A DNA stretch of 64,000 nucleotides from Acidobacteriota bacterium (GTDB lineage Bacteria; Acidobacteriota; Blastocatellia; RBC074), in the NCBI GenBank assembly GCA_016196035.1, contig JACPYM010000114.1, positions 1 to 64,000 of the forward strand, written 5' to 3'. The position numbers and the translations under genes are program-made. The notes below the pieces were generated by a model. The model saw nothing but the letters and a program-made list of their open reading frames with translations, had not been told where the DNA came from and did not search any database. Below are positions 45,023 to 53,746 of the stretch, in pieces (the first letter of the stretch is position 1; each line of letters opens with the position of its first letter).

Positions 45023-46219
45023 ATGCGTGAAGCAGTTATCGTCAACGCCCTGCGCACTGCCGTCGGCAAAGCGCCGCGCGGCATTTTGAAAGACCAACGC
45101 CCGGATGATCTGGCCGCCGCCGTCATGAAAGACCTGCTGGCGCGGCATCCAGAAGTCGCGCCCGCCGAGATCGAAGACGTCGTCATCGGCTGCGCCACGC
45201 CCGAGGCGCAACAGGGCATGAATATGGCGCGGCAAGCGGCGTTGCTCGCGGGCATTCCCAACACGGCCTCGGCGGTCACGATCAACCGTTTCTGCTCATC
45301 CGGCCTGCAAGCCATCGCGCAAGCCGCCGAACACATTATGTGCGGCTTCGCTGACGTGGCGATTGGCGCGGGCGCGGAGTCCATGTCGCTGTTGCCGATG
45401 GGCGGGCACAACCTATCGCCCAATCCAACGTTGGTGGATAGCTATCCCGACACCTATTTGAACATGGGCCTGACGGCGGAAAACCTGGCGCGCAAATACG
45501 AAATCTCGCGTGAACAGCAGGACGAATTCGCCGTGCGTTCGCACAACAACGCGGCGGCGGCGATTGACGCGGGCAAGTTCAAAGACGAAGTCGTGCCCTT
45601 CATCGTGCGCGCGCGCGAACTCGAAACCGATGCCAAAGGGCGCGGGCGCATTCGTGAACGCGAACTGGTTTTTGAAATTGACGAAGGCGTGCGCCGCGAT
45701 ACGACGCTGGAAGGACTGGCGAAACTGCGTCCGGCCTTTCACGCCAAAGGCTCGGTGACGGCGGGCACTTCGTCCCAGATGTCGGACGGCGCGGCGGCGG
45801 CGCTGGTGATGTCGCGCGAAAAGGCCGAGGCGTTGGGCTTGCAACCGCTGGCGCGCTTTGTCGCTTATGCCACCGGCGGCGTCGCGCCCGAAGAAATGGG
45901 CATCGGCCCAGTCGTGGCGATTCCGAAGGCGCTGAAGATTGCCGGTCTCACGCTGGCCGACATTGACTTGATCGAACTGAACGAAGCCTTTGCCGCGCAG
46001 GCGCTCGCGGTGATGAAAGTGCTCGGCCTCGATCTGGAACACACCAACGTCAACGGCGGCGCGATTGCGCTGGGCCATCCGCTGGGCTGTACGGGCGCGA
46101 AACTGACGGCGACGTTGCTGTACGAAATGAAGCGGCGCGGCGCACGTTACGGCATGGTCACGATGTGTGTGGGCGGCGGCATGGGCGCGGCGGGCATTTT
46201 TGAGAACTTGATGAGATAA
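45023..46219 (+). CDS. fadA: Acetyl-CoA acyltransferase (3-ketoacyl-CoA thiolase)
   Basis: A 398-residue thiolase that splits 3-ketoacyl-CoA to acetyl-CoA and a shortened acyl-CoA. The acylated Cys is in [10 protein letters not shown] (about residue 91), the NEAFAAQ block is near 321, the catalytic His is in [15 protein letters not shown] (about 352), and the proton-transfer Cys in [10 protein letters not shown] (about 382). GAGGAG lies 9 bases before the ATG. It sits between FadN-like and FadE-like genes as in Bacillus fadNAE, but with about 1.3 kb of small genes in front. Confidence 0.94.
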   Translation: MREAVIVNALRTAVGKAPRGILKDQRPDDLAAAVMKDLLARHPEVAPAEIEDVVIGCATPEAQQGMNMARQAALLAGIPNTASAVTINRFCSSGLQAIAQAAEHIMCGFADVAIGAGAESMSLLPMGGHNLSPNPTLVDSYPDTYLNMGLTAENLARKYEISREQQDEFAVRSHNNAAAAIDAGKFKDEVVPFIVRARELETDAKGRGRIRERELVFEIDEGVRRDTTLEGLAKLRPAFHAKGSVTAGTSSQMSDGAAAALVMSREKAEALGLQPLARFVAYATGGVAPEEMGIGPVVAIPKALKIAGLTLADIDLIELNEAFAAQALAVMKVLGLDLEHTNVNGGAIALGHPLGCTGAKLTATLLYEMKRRGARYGMVTMCVGGGMGAAGIFENLMR

Positions 46220-46224
46220 AACAC

Positions 46225-46299
46225 CTCCCACGAAGCCACACGAAGAGGACACGAAGTGATTCGCTGTCTTCGTGTCCTCTTCGTGTGGCTTCGTGGGAG
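46225..46299. repeat. Palindromic repeat, family E copy 2
   Basis: Perfect 32-base arms (ctcccacgaagccacacgaa onward at 46225-46256, complement at 46268-46299) around an 11-base loop. It lies between the thiolase and acyl-CoA dehydrogenase genes in the same transcript direction, 24 bases before the latter's ATG and directly ahead of its ribosome-binding site. Confidence 0.95.
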
Positions 46300-46322
46300 A
46301 ATTTCTTAAGGAGACAATACCA

Positions 46323-48110
46323 ATGGCAGCAGCGGCAATGGAAAAAGAGATCATCAAAGGCGGCGGGTTCTTACTGCAAGAGACCCAACCCGGCACCGTC
46401 TATTCGCCCGAAGATTTCAGCGACGAACAGCGGATGATCGGGCAAACGACGCAGGAATTCTTTGACAAAGAAGTCATTCCCAAACACGACTTGATCGAGA
46501 GCAAGGATTACGAAGTCCAGCGCCAGTTGATCAAAGAGGCCGCCGATCTGGGCCTGATCAATGCACACATTCCCGAAGAGTATGGCGGGTTGGAACTCGA
46601 TCACGTCTCAAACATGCTGATCGCCGAATACATGTCTGGCCAAGCTTCGTTCTCGACCGGCTTTGGCGCGACCACCAGCATCGGATTGCTGCCGATTGTT
46701 TTATTCGGCACGGCTGTACAGAAAGAAAAGTACCTGCCCAAAATCGGCAGCGGCGAATGGGTCGGCGCCTATTGCCTGAGCGAGTCGGGTTCTGGCTCTG
46801 ACGCGTTGGGCGCGAAATCCACGGCGCGGTTGAGCGAGGATGGCGAGCATTGGATTTTGAATGGCGAGAAGATGTGGATCACCAACGGCGCGTTTGCCGA
46901 TGTGCTGACGGTCTTCGCCAAAGTGGACGGCGAGAAATTCACCGGCTTTATTCTCGAACGCAACGACCCCGGCGTCAGCCACGGCAACGAAGAGCACAAG
47001 CTGGGTCAGCGCGGCTCTTCGACCACGCCGATCCTGATGCAGGACGCCAAGATTCCGAAAGACCGCTTGCTGGGTGAAATCGGCAAAGGTCACCTGATCG
47101 CCTTCAACGTGCTGAACTTTGGCCGCATCAAGATGGGCGCGGGCGCGATTGGCGGCAGCAAGCGCGTGCTGGGTCAGTCCGCGAGATATGCCGCCGAACG
47201 CCATCAATTCGGACGTGCCATCGCCACCTTCGGCGCGATCAAATACAAGCTGGCTGAGATGGCGGCGAAAATCTACGCTGCCGAATCGGCGGTCTATCGC
47301 ACCGCTGGGATGATCGAAACCAAAGAAGAAACGATTGACAAAAAGAACCCCGCCGAATTTATGAAGGCCATCGAGGAATACGCCATCGAATGCGCCATCA
47401 TCAAAGTCGCGGGCACCGAGATTCTGTTCTATTGCGCGGACGAAAACGTCCAGATTCACGGCGGCAACGGCTTCACCGAAGATTACCCGGCGGAAGGCGT
47501 TTACCGCGACTGCCGCGTCAACCGCATCTACGAAGGCACCAATGAAATCAACCGCCTGCTGATTCCCGGCCAACTCATCAAACGTGCGATGAAAGGCGGA
47601 CTGCCGCTGTTTGCCGCTGCAATGAAGTTACAGGAAGAGTTGCTGGCCGGGCCTTCCTTTGACACTGACGAAGACGACGCGCCGCTCGCCAAAGAGCGCA
47701 AGTCAGCGGCCAACGCCAAGAAAGTCGCGCTGATGCTGGTCGGTTCCGCCGCGCAAAAATTCCAGGCGGCCCTGCCCGAACAGCAAATGGTGCTGTGCTG
47801 GGCGGCGGATGTCATCATCGAAACCTTCCTGATTGACAGCGCCATCGGCCGCACCGCCAAGCTGATCGGACGCGATGGCGCGGACAAACACCAGGCCGCG
47901 ATTGACGCGACCCAGCTTTACACGCACGACGCGCTCAACCGCATCGAGGTCTCCGCCAAAAACGCTCTGGCTGCGATCTTTGACGGCGACGATTTGCGGA
48001 TGGCGCTGGGCGCGTTGAAACGGTTCACCAAACAGGAACCCATCAACACTGCTGCGATTCGTGAACGGCTGGCGGATAAGGTCGTCGCAGCGGGCGGCTA
48101 CATTTTCTAA
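46323..48110 (+). CDS. fadE: Acyl-CoA dehydrogenase
   Basis: A 595-residue FAD enzyme making trans-2-enoyl-CoA, the first oxidative step of beta-oxidation. Core at residues about 40-420: YCLSESGSGSDALGAKST, WITNGAFADVLTVFAKV, FGRIKMGAGAIGGSKR, QIHGGNGFTEDYPAEGVYRD and RIYEGTNEINR. A further ~170-residue helical C-terminal domain is present, as in Bacillus FadE (YusJ, about 594 residues) and VLCAD-like enzymes, so long chains are likely substrates. AAGGAG lies 9 bases before the ATG. It completes the fadN-fadA-fadE order. Confidence 0.94.
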   Translation: MAAAAMEKEIIKGGGFLLQETQPGTVYSPEDFSDEQRMIGQTTQEFFDKEVIPKHDLIESKDYEVQRQLIKEAADLGLINAHIPEEYGGLELDHVSNMLIAEYMSGQASFSTGFGATTSIGLLPIVLFGTAVQKEKYLPKIGSGEWVGAYCLSESGSGSDALGAKSTARLSEDGEHWILNGEKMWITNGAFADVLTVFAKVDGEKFTGFILERNDPGVSHGNEEHKLGQRGSSTTPILMQDAKIPKDRLLGEIGKGHLIAFNVLNFGRIKMGAGAIGGSKRVLGQSARYAAERHQFGRAIATFGAIKYKLAEMAAKIYAAESAVYRTAGMIETKEETIDKKNPAEFMKAIEEYAIECAIIKVAGTEILFYCADENVQIHGGNGFTEDYPAEGVYRDCRVNRIYEGTNEINRLLIPGQLIKRAMKGGLPLFAAAMKLQEELLAGPSFDTDEDDAPLAKERKSAANAKKVALMLVGSAAQKFQAALPEQQMVLCWAADVIIETFLIDSAIGRTAKLIGRDGADKHQAAIDATQLYTHDALNRIEVSAKNALAAIFDGDDLRMALGALKRFTKQEPINTAAIRERLADKVVAAGGYIF

Positions 48111-48116
48111 ATGGAT

Positions 48117-48212
48117 CAAGACAGTACCGCGCGCGTGAGCAAGCGGAGCCGTCACTTGCCGCTTAATGGGCGTGACCTCCACCAACCGCTTGCTCACGCG
48201 CGCGGTACTGTT
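48117..48212. repeat. Palindromic repeat, family B copy 4 (short)
   Basis: Perfect 26-base arms (acagtaccgcgcgcgtgagc onward at 48121-48146, complement at 48186-48211) around a 39-base loop. The outer tcggttttcac arms of other copies are absent. It begins 7 bases after the FadE stop. Confidence 0.95.
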
Positions 48213-48228
48213 CAAGGCAGCACAAGCA

Positions 48229-49065
48229 ATGCCCGTCAATCCCAACCTCCCCATCATTGATGCCTGGGCGCAACCCGCCCGCCACGAAGCCGCCGCCAAG
48301 CTGCCTGAAGTCGTCCGCCTGTTTCAACAATCCGGCACGGCGCATCTGCTCGAAACCGAATTGAGCGCCGCGCAAGTTGTCGAAGCGATGGATCGCGCGG
48401 GCATTCAAATGCTGATGCTGTCGGCGTGGCACCGCCCCGGCCAATGGATCACGCACAACGATGTCGTCGCCGAGATGGTCGCGCAATTCCCTGACCGGTT
48501 CTGTGGCGTTGCCGCCGTCAATCTGGAAAAGCCCGTCGAGGCTGTGCGCGAGTTGGAACGCGCTGTCAAAGAACTGGGCTTCAAAGCACTCCGCGTAATC
48601 CCCTGGCTGTGGCAGCGTCCGCCGAATGACAAGTTTTACTTTCCGCTCTACGTCAAATGCATCGAGTTGGACATTCCCTTCTGCACGCAGGTCGGCCACA
48701 CCGGCCCGTTGATGCCTTCGGAAACCGGACGGCCCGTGCCCTACCTTGACGAAGTCGCGCTCGTCTTTCCCGAACTCAAAATCGTCGCCGGGCACATCGG
48801 CTTCCCCTGGACGGACGAAATGATTGGCGTGGCGTGGAAGCACGAGAATGTCTTCATTGACACCTCGGCGTACCTGCCGCGCTACTATCCGCCGCAGTTG
48901 CTGCATTACCTGAAAAGTTACGGACAGGACAAGGTGCTGTTTGGCACGAACTTCCCGCAGTTGTCGTTGGAGAAATGCGTGCAGCAGGTGCAGGAGCTTG
49001 GTTTGCCAGAAGCAGTGCAAGCGAAGTTTCTGTTTCAAAATGCTCAGCGAGTCTTCAAGCTGTAA
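48229..49065 (+). CDS. Amidohydrolase-family protein lacking the first metal motif
   Basis: A 278-residue TIM-barrel protein of the amidohydrolase-2 (PF04909) family, related to decarboxylases such as ACMSD. It has FCTQVGHTGP near 150, KIVAGHIGFPWTDEM near 182 and VLFGTNFPQLS near 238. The normal N-terminal HxH is replaced by IDAWAQP, and the usual Asp near the C-terminus is Asn (GTNFP). So it may use another metal arrangement or be a non-metal relative. The start at 48229 (MPVNPN) avoids repeat sequence. It is followed after 2 bases by the metallo-beta-lactamase-fold gene, so the two are probably one unit. Confidence 0.82.
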   Translation: MPVNPNLPIIDAWAQPARHEAAAKLPEVVRLFQQSGTAHLLETELSAAQVVEAMDRAGIQMLMLSAWHRPGQWITHNDVVAEMVAQFPDRFCGVAAVNLEKPVEAVRELERAVKELGFKALRVIPWLWQRPPNDKFYFPLYVKCIELDIPFCTQVGHTGPLMPSETGRPVPYLDEVALVFPELKIVAGHIGFPWTDEMIGVAWKHENVFIDTSAYLPRYYPPQLLHYLKSYGQDKVLFGTNFPQLSLEKCVQQVQELGLPEAVQAKFLFQNAQRVFKL

Positions 49066-49067
49066 TT

Positions 49068-50012
49068 ATGCGCATCGAACAACTCACCATCCCCACCCCC
49101 TTCCCCGTCGGCCCCATCAACATTTATCTGGTGATGGACGATCCGCTCACGCTGATTGACACCGGCCCCAAAACGCCCGCAGCGCTGGCCGCCCTGCGCG
49201 AACAGTTGCGCGCCTTGAGCTTCAAACTCGCCGACATTCAGCGTGTCATCCTCACGCACACGCACGAAGATCATTGCGGGTTGGCGGGGGTGATTCAGCA
49301 GGAATCCGGCGCGCGCGTGCACGTGCACGAATGGGAGTTCCACAACATCAGCGAACACCGCCAGACGCGCGTCAACCGCGACTTGCTGCGGCGCACGGGG
49401 GTTCCGGCAGAAGACCTGGAGCACATCGCGGGGCGTTACGATTTGATTCACCATTTCGCCGACGCCGTGCCCGATGTTGTGGCTTACCGCGACGAACACG
49501 AATTCAGTTTTGCCAGCGGCGCGTTGCGCGTCGTGCATACGCCAGGGCACACGCCGGGCAGTTGCTGTTTGCTGCGCGAGAGCAACCGCCTGCTGCTCGC
49601 GGGCGATACGATCCTCAAAAACATCACGCCCAATCCGGTGCTCAACGCCAACCCGCTCGCGCCCGAACGCCGCTTCCCTGCCCTGGGTGAATACCTGGTT
49701 TCGTTGGCGCGCATTCGGACGCTCGCGCCGACATTGATCCGCACGGCACACGGCGGCGACGTCACCGATTACGAAGAGTATTTCCACGGCCTCGTGCGCC
49801 ACACGCAACAGCGCCAAACCAAAGTCATCAGCCTGGTGCCCGCCAGCGGCACGACCGCTTGGGAAATGTCCAAGCTGCTGTTCCCGCACGTCAAAGACAT
49901 CAACCGCTTCCTGGCTGTTTCTGAAACGGTAGCGCATCTGGATTTCGCCGTCGCTGAGGGGCGTTTGCGGATGGAAGGTGGCGCAATGGCTGACGCTTAT
50001 TTTCCAGCTTGA
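49068..50012 (+). CDS. Metallo-beta-lactamase-fold hydrolase
   Basis: A 314-residue cytoplasmic hydrolase. The metal motif THTHEDHCG has His64, His66, Asp68 and His69; a second block HTPGHTPGSCCLL (about 155) and LLLAGDTIL (about 175) complete the site. The C-terminal 80 residues (LVPASGTTAWEMSKLLFPHV) form a winged-helix-like LACTB2/RNase-like end found in thioesterase-type members. The function may be thioester hydrolysis, fitting the acyl-CoA setting, but this is inferred. It starts 2 bases after the amidohydrolase stop. Confidence 0.88.
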   Translation: MRIEQLTIPTPFPVGPINIYLVMDDPLTLIDTGPKTPAALAALREQLRALSFKLADIQRVILTHTHEDHCGLAGVIQQESGARVHVHEWEFHNISEHRQTRVNRDLLRRTGVPAEDLEHIAGRYDLIHHFADAVPDVVAYRDEHEFSFASGALRVVHTPGHTPGSCCLLRESNRLLLAGDTILKNITPNPVLNANPLAPERRFPALGEYLVSLARIRTLAPTLIRTAHGGDVTDYEEYFHGLVRHTQQRQTKVISLVPASGTTAWEMSKLLFPHVKDINRFLAVSETVAHLDFAVAEGRLRMEGGAMADAYFPA

Positions 50013-50154
50013 TCCGTTAAGCGGCGCAACCCCCGTGTGCGAATTGACAGCCTTCCACACCTGCGTTAGCGTGCCGCCATCTTTTGCAATCGAAGTTTCG
50101 TCGTAACCGAACCGCTCTCAACCTAACAATCCAACCACCCGCAGGAGTAGCGCG

Positions 50155-50994
50155 ATGTCTGACTTACTCGTTCGACCTGCAACGCTCAATGGCCTTTCGG
50201 GCGAGACGCTCAACGTCACACCTGCCCAGACGGGGTTTGAGTATCTGAACTTCCGTGCCCGCACGCTGGCCCAAGGCGAAACATATCCGGGCTACACCGA
50301 TGGCAACGAACTCGGCCTGGTGGTGCTGGGCGGCACGTGTTCGGTGGAATCGCCCGCCGGTTCGTGGCCACACCTAGGCAGTCGCGCGAATGTTTTTAGC
50401 GGCATGCCGGCGGCGCTGTATCTGCCCATCCACACCGAATTCACCATCACCGCCGAGCGCGCTTGCGACCTGGCGTTTTGTTATTGCCGCGCCGAAGAGA
50501 GCTTCCCCGCGCGCCTGATTCGCCCGGAAGATGTCGAGGTCGAAGTACGCGGCGGCGCGAACGCTACGCGGCAGATCAACCACATCATCAAACCCGAATT
50601 CCCGGCCCAGCGTTTGTTGGTTGTCGAGGTCTATACGCCCAGCGGCAACTGGTCGAGCTATCCGCCGCACAAACATGACGTGCACAATCCGCCCGCCGAA
50701 GTGGATTTGGAAGAGGTCTACTACTACCGCATTGACAAGCCGGAAGGCTACGCGATTCAAAAGGTCTACACGCCCGATCGCCGTATTGACGCGACGTTGT
50801 CGGTGCGCGACGGCGAATTGGTGCTCATCCCCGAAGGCTACCACCCGGTCGTCGCGGCACACGGTTACAACGTCTATTACCTGAATGCCCTCGCCGGGAG
50901 TGCGCGTTCGATGGCGGCGTCGGATGATCCAGACTATGCGTGGGTGCGGGCGGAATGGCGAGAGACAGACCCACGCGTTCCACTGGTAAAGTAA
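50155..50994 (+). CDS. iolB: 5-deoxy-glucuronate isomerase (IolB)
   Basis: A 279-residue bicupin that isomerises 5-deoxy-glucuronate to 2-deoxy-5-keto-gluconate in myo-inositol breakdown. Signature stretches: WSSYPPHKHDVH (metal-binding His residues, about 162-173), EEVYYYRIDKPEGYA, LVLIPEGYHPVVAAHGYNVY. Length matches the family (about 270). AGGAG lies 9 bases before the ATG. It starts the inositol-type cluster. The next gene begins 2 bases downstream. Confidence 0.92.
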   Translation: MSDLLVRPATLNGLSGETLNVTPAQTGFEYLNFRARTLAQGETYPGYTDGNELGLVVLGGTCSVESPAGSWPHLGSRANVFSGMPAALYLPIHTEFTITAERACDLAFCYCRAEESFPARLIRPEDVEVEVRGGANATRQINHIIKPEFPAQRLLVVEVYTPSGNWSSYPPHKHDVHNPPAEVDLEEVYYYRIDKPEGYAIQKVYTPDRRIDATLSVRDGELVLIPEGYHPVVAAHGYNVYYLNALAGSARSMAASDDPDYAWVRAEWRETDPRVPLVK

Positions 50995-50996
50995 CA

Positions 50997-52739
50997 ATGA
51001 GCATCAAAAAACAAATTATGCTTCCTGGTTGCTGGTTGGGCCTTTGCGCTTTATTGGCGACGGCTTGCCAAACTCCGCCAACACCCAGCCCCGCCCCATC
51101 GAATGCCTTGCCTGCGACGCTAGGCCAGATGGCAACGGAGTATTACAAGTGGCGTAACGAAAACTATCCCGTGGCGAGTAGCGATATGGGGCTGCACGAC
51201 TGGGATGGCAAGCTGACTGATTTTTCTGAGCCAGCCGTCAAAGCGCGCCGCGCATACGTCAAACAACTGCTGGCCCAAGTGCAGGCCATGAATACGGCCA
51301 ACTGGGGCCGTGATGAGCGCGTGGATTGGTTGCTCTTGCGCGTCCAATTGGAATGGCCGGTCTTCTTTGACCGGGTCATGCAGTATGAAGAGACCAACCC
51401 GCAGGTTTATGTTGACGAATGCAGTAACGCGATCTTTTCGCTGCTCAAAAAAGAGTATGACGCTCCGCGCACACGCGCCGTGGCCGCGACTGCGCGGTTG
51501 CGCCAGATGCCAGCGCTGCTCAAGCAGGGGCAACAGAATTTGCAACGCCCCGTGCAGCTTTACGCAAAACTGGCAATTGATTCGGCGCGCGCGATTGACC
51601 CGCTCTTTAACGATAGCTTGGCGGTTATTGCCAAAGGCCTGACGACGAATGAAACCGTTGAGTTAATGCAAGCACGCTCTGAAGCGTTGCTGGCGATTCA
51701 CATGTTCGCCGATTGGCTGGAGCAGGGCTTGCCAAAAATGCCGGCGTGGGCGCCGATGGGCGAAGAGAACTACAACTATCTGCTGAAGCATTTGTATCTG
51801 CTGCCGCTCGACGCCAACCAAGTGGAGATGCTCGGCCAAGCGGAATTGGCGCGTTATCGTGCGTTGGAATCACTGCTGGCGGATCCAAAGCTGGCGGATC
51901 CCGATCCGGCGCGCAGCCGCAATGTCCCGCCGGATCAAGCCGCTTTCCTGAAAGCCTACGAAAGCCGGCAAACCGAGATGATCAAGTTTTTGCAAGAGCA
52001 CAAGCTGGTTACGCTGCCCGCGTATCTCGGTCAGTTCTACATCCGCCAGTTGCCTGAAGCTTTCAAACCGACCAGCCCGGGCGGCTTTATGAATGCGCCG
52101 GGCGTGTACGATAAAGACAGCAGCGGTTTCTATTTCATCCCAACCTACAATCCAAAGAGCCAGAACTTCTACATTCGCGCCGCAATTGAAGACCCGCGCC
52201 CGCTACTTGGACACGAAGGGATTCCCGGCCACTTTCTGCAAGCTTCGATTGCCAATCATCTCACTGACGAGATTCGGCGGCAGCACGGCGATGGTGTAAC
52301 GGCCGAAGGCTGGGCGCTGTATACCGAAGAGATGCTGACGCGCACGGGCCTTTATCCCGACAACTCTGCGGCGCAAGGCCAGGTGCTGCGTTTGTCGCGC
52401 TACCGCGCGGCGCGCATCGGCGTCGACGTCAATCTGCAAACCGGCAAATGGACGTTTGAACAGGCCGTCAAATACTTTCAAGAAGCAGGCGGGCTGGATC
52501 GCGAAGCGGCGGAAGGCGAAGCGGCGGGCGCGGCTGCGACACCCTCGCAGAAGATCACCTACATGGTCGGCAAGTGGCAAATCATGCGCTTGCTGGGCCG
52601 TTATCGTGACCGGCAAGGCGCGCAGTTCCAGTTGGGAAAATTCCACGATGATCTGTTAAAGCACGGCAGTCTGCCATTGTCGGTCATCGAATGGTTGTTG
52701 CTCGATGATGCGACGACACTGGAGCAAGCACTGAAATGA
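50997..52739 (+). CDS. DUF885 lipoprotein, zinc-peptidase-like
   Basis: A 580-residue lipoprotein. The signal ends in a lipobox (LCALLATAC, Cys about 23), so it should be anchored in a membrane facing the periplasm. The DUF885 domain has the zinc-site motif HEGIPGH (His406, Glu407, His412) and the later EGWALYTEEM with a third metal ligand. DUF885 proteins resemble M32 carboxypeptidases; a peptidase function is likely but unproven. It is flanked by IolB (2 bases) and overlaps IolC by 4 bases, an unexpected passenger in an inositol operon. Confidence 0.85.
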   Translation: MSIKKQIMLPGCWLGLCALLATACQTPPTPSPAPSNALPATLGQMATEYYKWRNENYPVASSDMGLHDWDGKLTDFSEPAVKARRAYVKQLLAQVQAMNTANWGRDERVDWLLLRVQLEWPVFFDRVMQYEETNPQVYVDECSNAIFSLLKKEYDAPRTRAVAATARLRQMPALLKQGQQNLQRPVQLYAKLAIDSARAIDPLFNDSLAVIAKGLTTNETVELMQARSEALLAIHMFADWLEQGLPKMPAWAPMGEENYNYLLKHLYLLPLDANQVEMLGQAELARYRALESLLADPKLADPDPARSRNVPPDQAAFLKAYESRQTEMIKFLQEHKLVTLPAYLGQFYIRQLPEAFKPTSPGGFMNAPGVYDKDSSGFYFIPTYNPKSQNFYIRAAIEDPRPLLGHEGIPGHFLQASIANHLTDEIRRQHGDGVTAEGWALYTEEMLTRTGLYPDNSAAQGQVLRLSRYRAARIGVDVNLQTGKWTFEQAVKYFQEAGGLDREAAEGEAAGAAATPSQKITYMVGKWQIMRLLGRYRDRQGAQFQLGKFHDDLLKHGSLPLSVIEWLLLDDATTLEQALK

Positions 52740-53746
52740 GCCAACACAAGTTCGACATTTTGTGCATGGGCCGCGCGCTGCTTGATCTGTACGCGAATGA
52801 AGTCGGCGTGCCCTTTGCCGAAGTGCAAAACTTCGCGGCCTATGTCGGCGGCTGTCCGGCGAACATCTGCGTCAGCGCGCGGCGCTTGGGCTTGCGCGCG
52901 GCAATGTTGTCGGCGGTCGGCGATGATCTGGTGGGCGATTTCGTGCTCAATTTCATGCAGCAAGAAGGCGTGGTAACTGACTTCATCACGCGCAAACCCG
53001 GCCATCGCACCAGCGCCGCCGTCGTCAGCATTCAGCCGCCCGATAAATTTCCGCTGGTCTATTACCGCGATAATTGCGCCGACATCGAACTCACGATTGA
53101 CGACGTGCTGGCCGCGCCGCTGGCCGCGAGCCGCGCGCTGTTGCTGTCGGGCACGGGCCTGAGCCGCGAACCATCGCGCAGCGCGACGTTGTGCGCGGCA
53201 GAGCTTGCCAAACAAGCGGGCACGACGGTCTTTCTCGATTTGGATTTGCGCGCCAACCAATGGCATGACGCACGGGCTTACGGCGTGACGGTGCGCTCAG
53301 CTTTACGGTTGGTAGACGTGGTCATTGGCACCGAAGACGAAATCAAAGCCGCAATGCTCATCCAGGCCGCGAACTTTTCGGTCACACAGACGCACGTGGC
53401 CGACACGCATTTGCAAGGCGATGTGCAAGCGGCCATCGCGGCATTGCTCGCCGCCGGGCCAAGCGTCGTCGCGTTGAAACGCGGGGCTGAACGCACGACG
53501 GTGTTCACGCGCGATTCAACCGTAGATGCCGCTGCTTTTCCGGTCGAGATTTACAACACGCTGGGTGCGGGCGATGCTTTTGCGGGCGGTTTCATTTACG
53601 GTTATCTGCAAGGTTGGGACTGGCAACGCGCGGCACGGATGGGCAATGCCTGCGGCGCGATTGTCGTGACGCGGCACGGTTGCTCGAAGTTCATGCCATA
53701 CGAACAGGAGGCGCTTGATTTCATCGCGTCGCACGGAGGATTTTAG
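52736..53746 (+). CDS. iolC: 5-dehydro-2-deoxygluconokinase (IolC)
   Basis: A 336-residue PfkB-family kinase phosphorylating 2-deoxy-5-keto-gluconate. It has the start motif DILCMGRALLDLYANEVG, YVGGCPANICVSARRLGLRA (about 40), VFLDLDLRANQW and the catalytic NTLGAGDAFAGGFIYG (Asp about 281). In many proteobacteria IolC carries a fused DUF2090 aldolase part; here the kinase ends alone and an aldolase-like gene follows directly. Its ATG overlaps the previous stop (ATGA), indicating coupling. Confidence 0.9.
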   Translation: MSQHKFDILCMGRALLDLYANEVGVPFAEVQNFAAYVGGCPANICVSARRLGLRAAMLSAVGDDLVGDFVLNFMQQEGVVTDFITRKPGHRTSAAVVSIQPPDKFPLVYYRDNCADIELTIDDVLAAPLAASRALLLSGTGLSREPSRSATLCAAELAKQAGTTVFLDLDLRANQWHDARAYGVTVRSALRLVDVVIGTEDEIKAAMLIQAANFSVTQTHVADTHLQGDVQAAIAALLAAGPSVVALKRGAERTTVFTRDSTVDAAAFPVEIYNTLGAGDAFAGGFIYGYLQGWDWQRAARMGNACGAIVVTRHGCSKFMPYEQEALDFIASHGGF

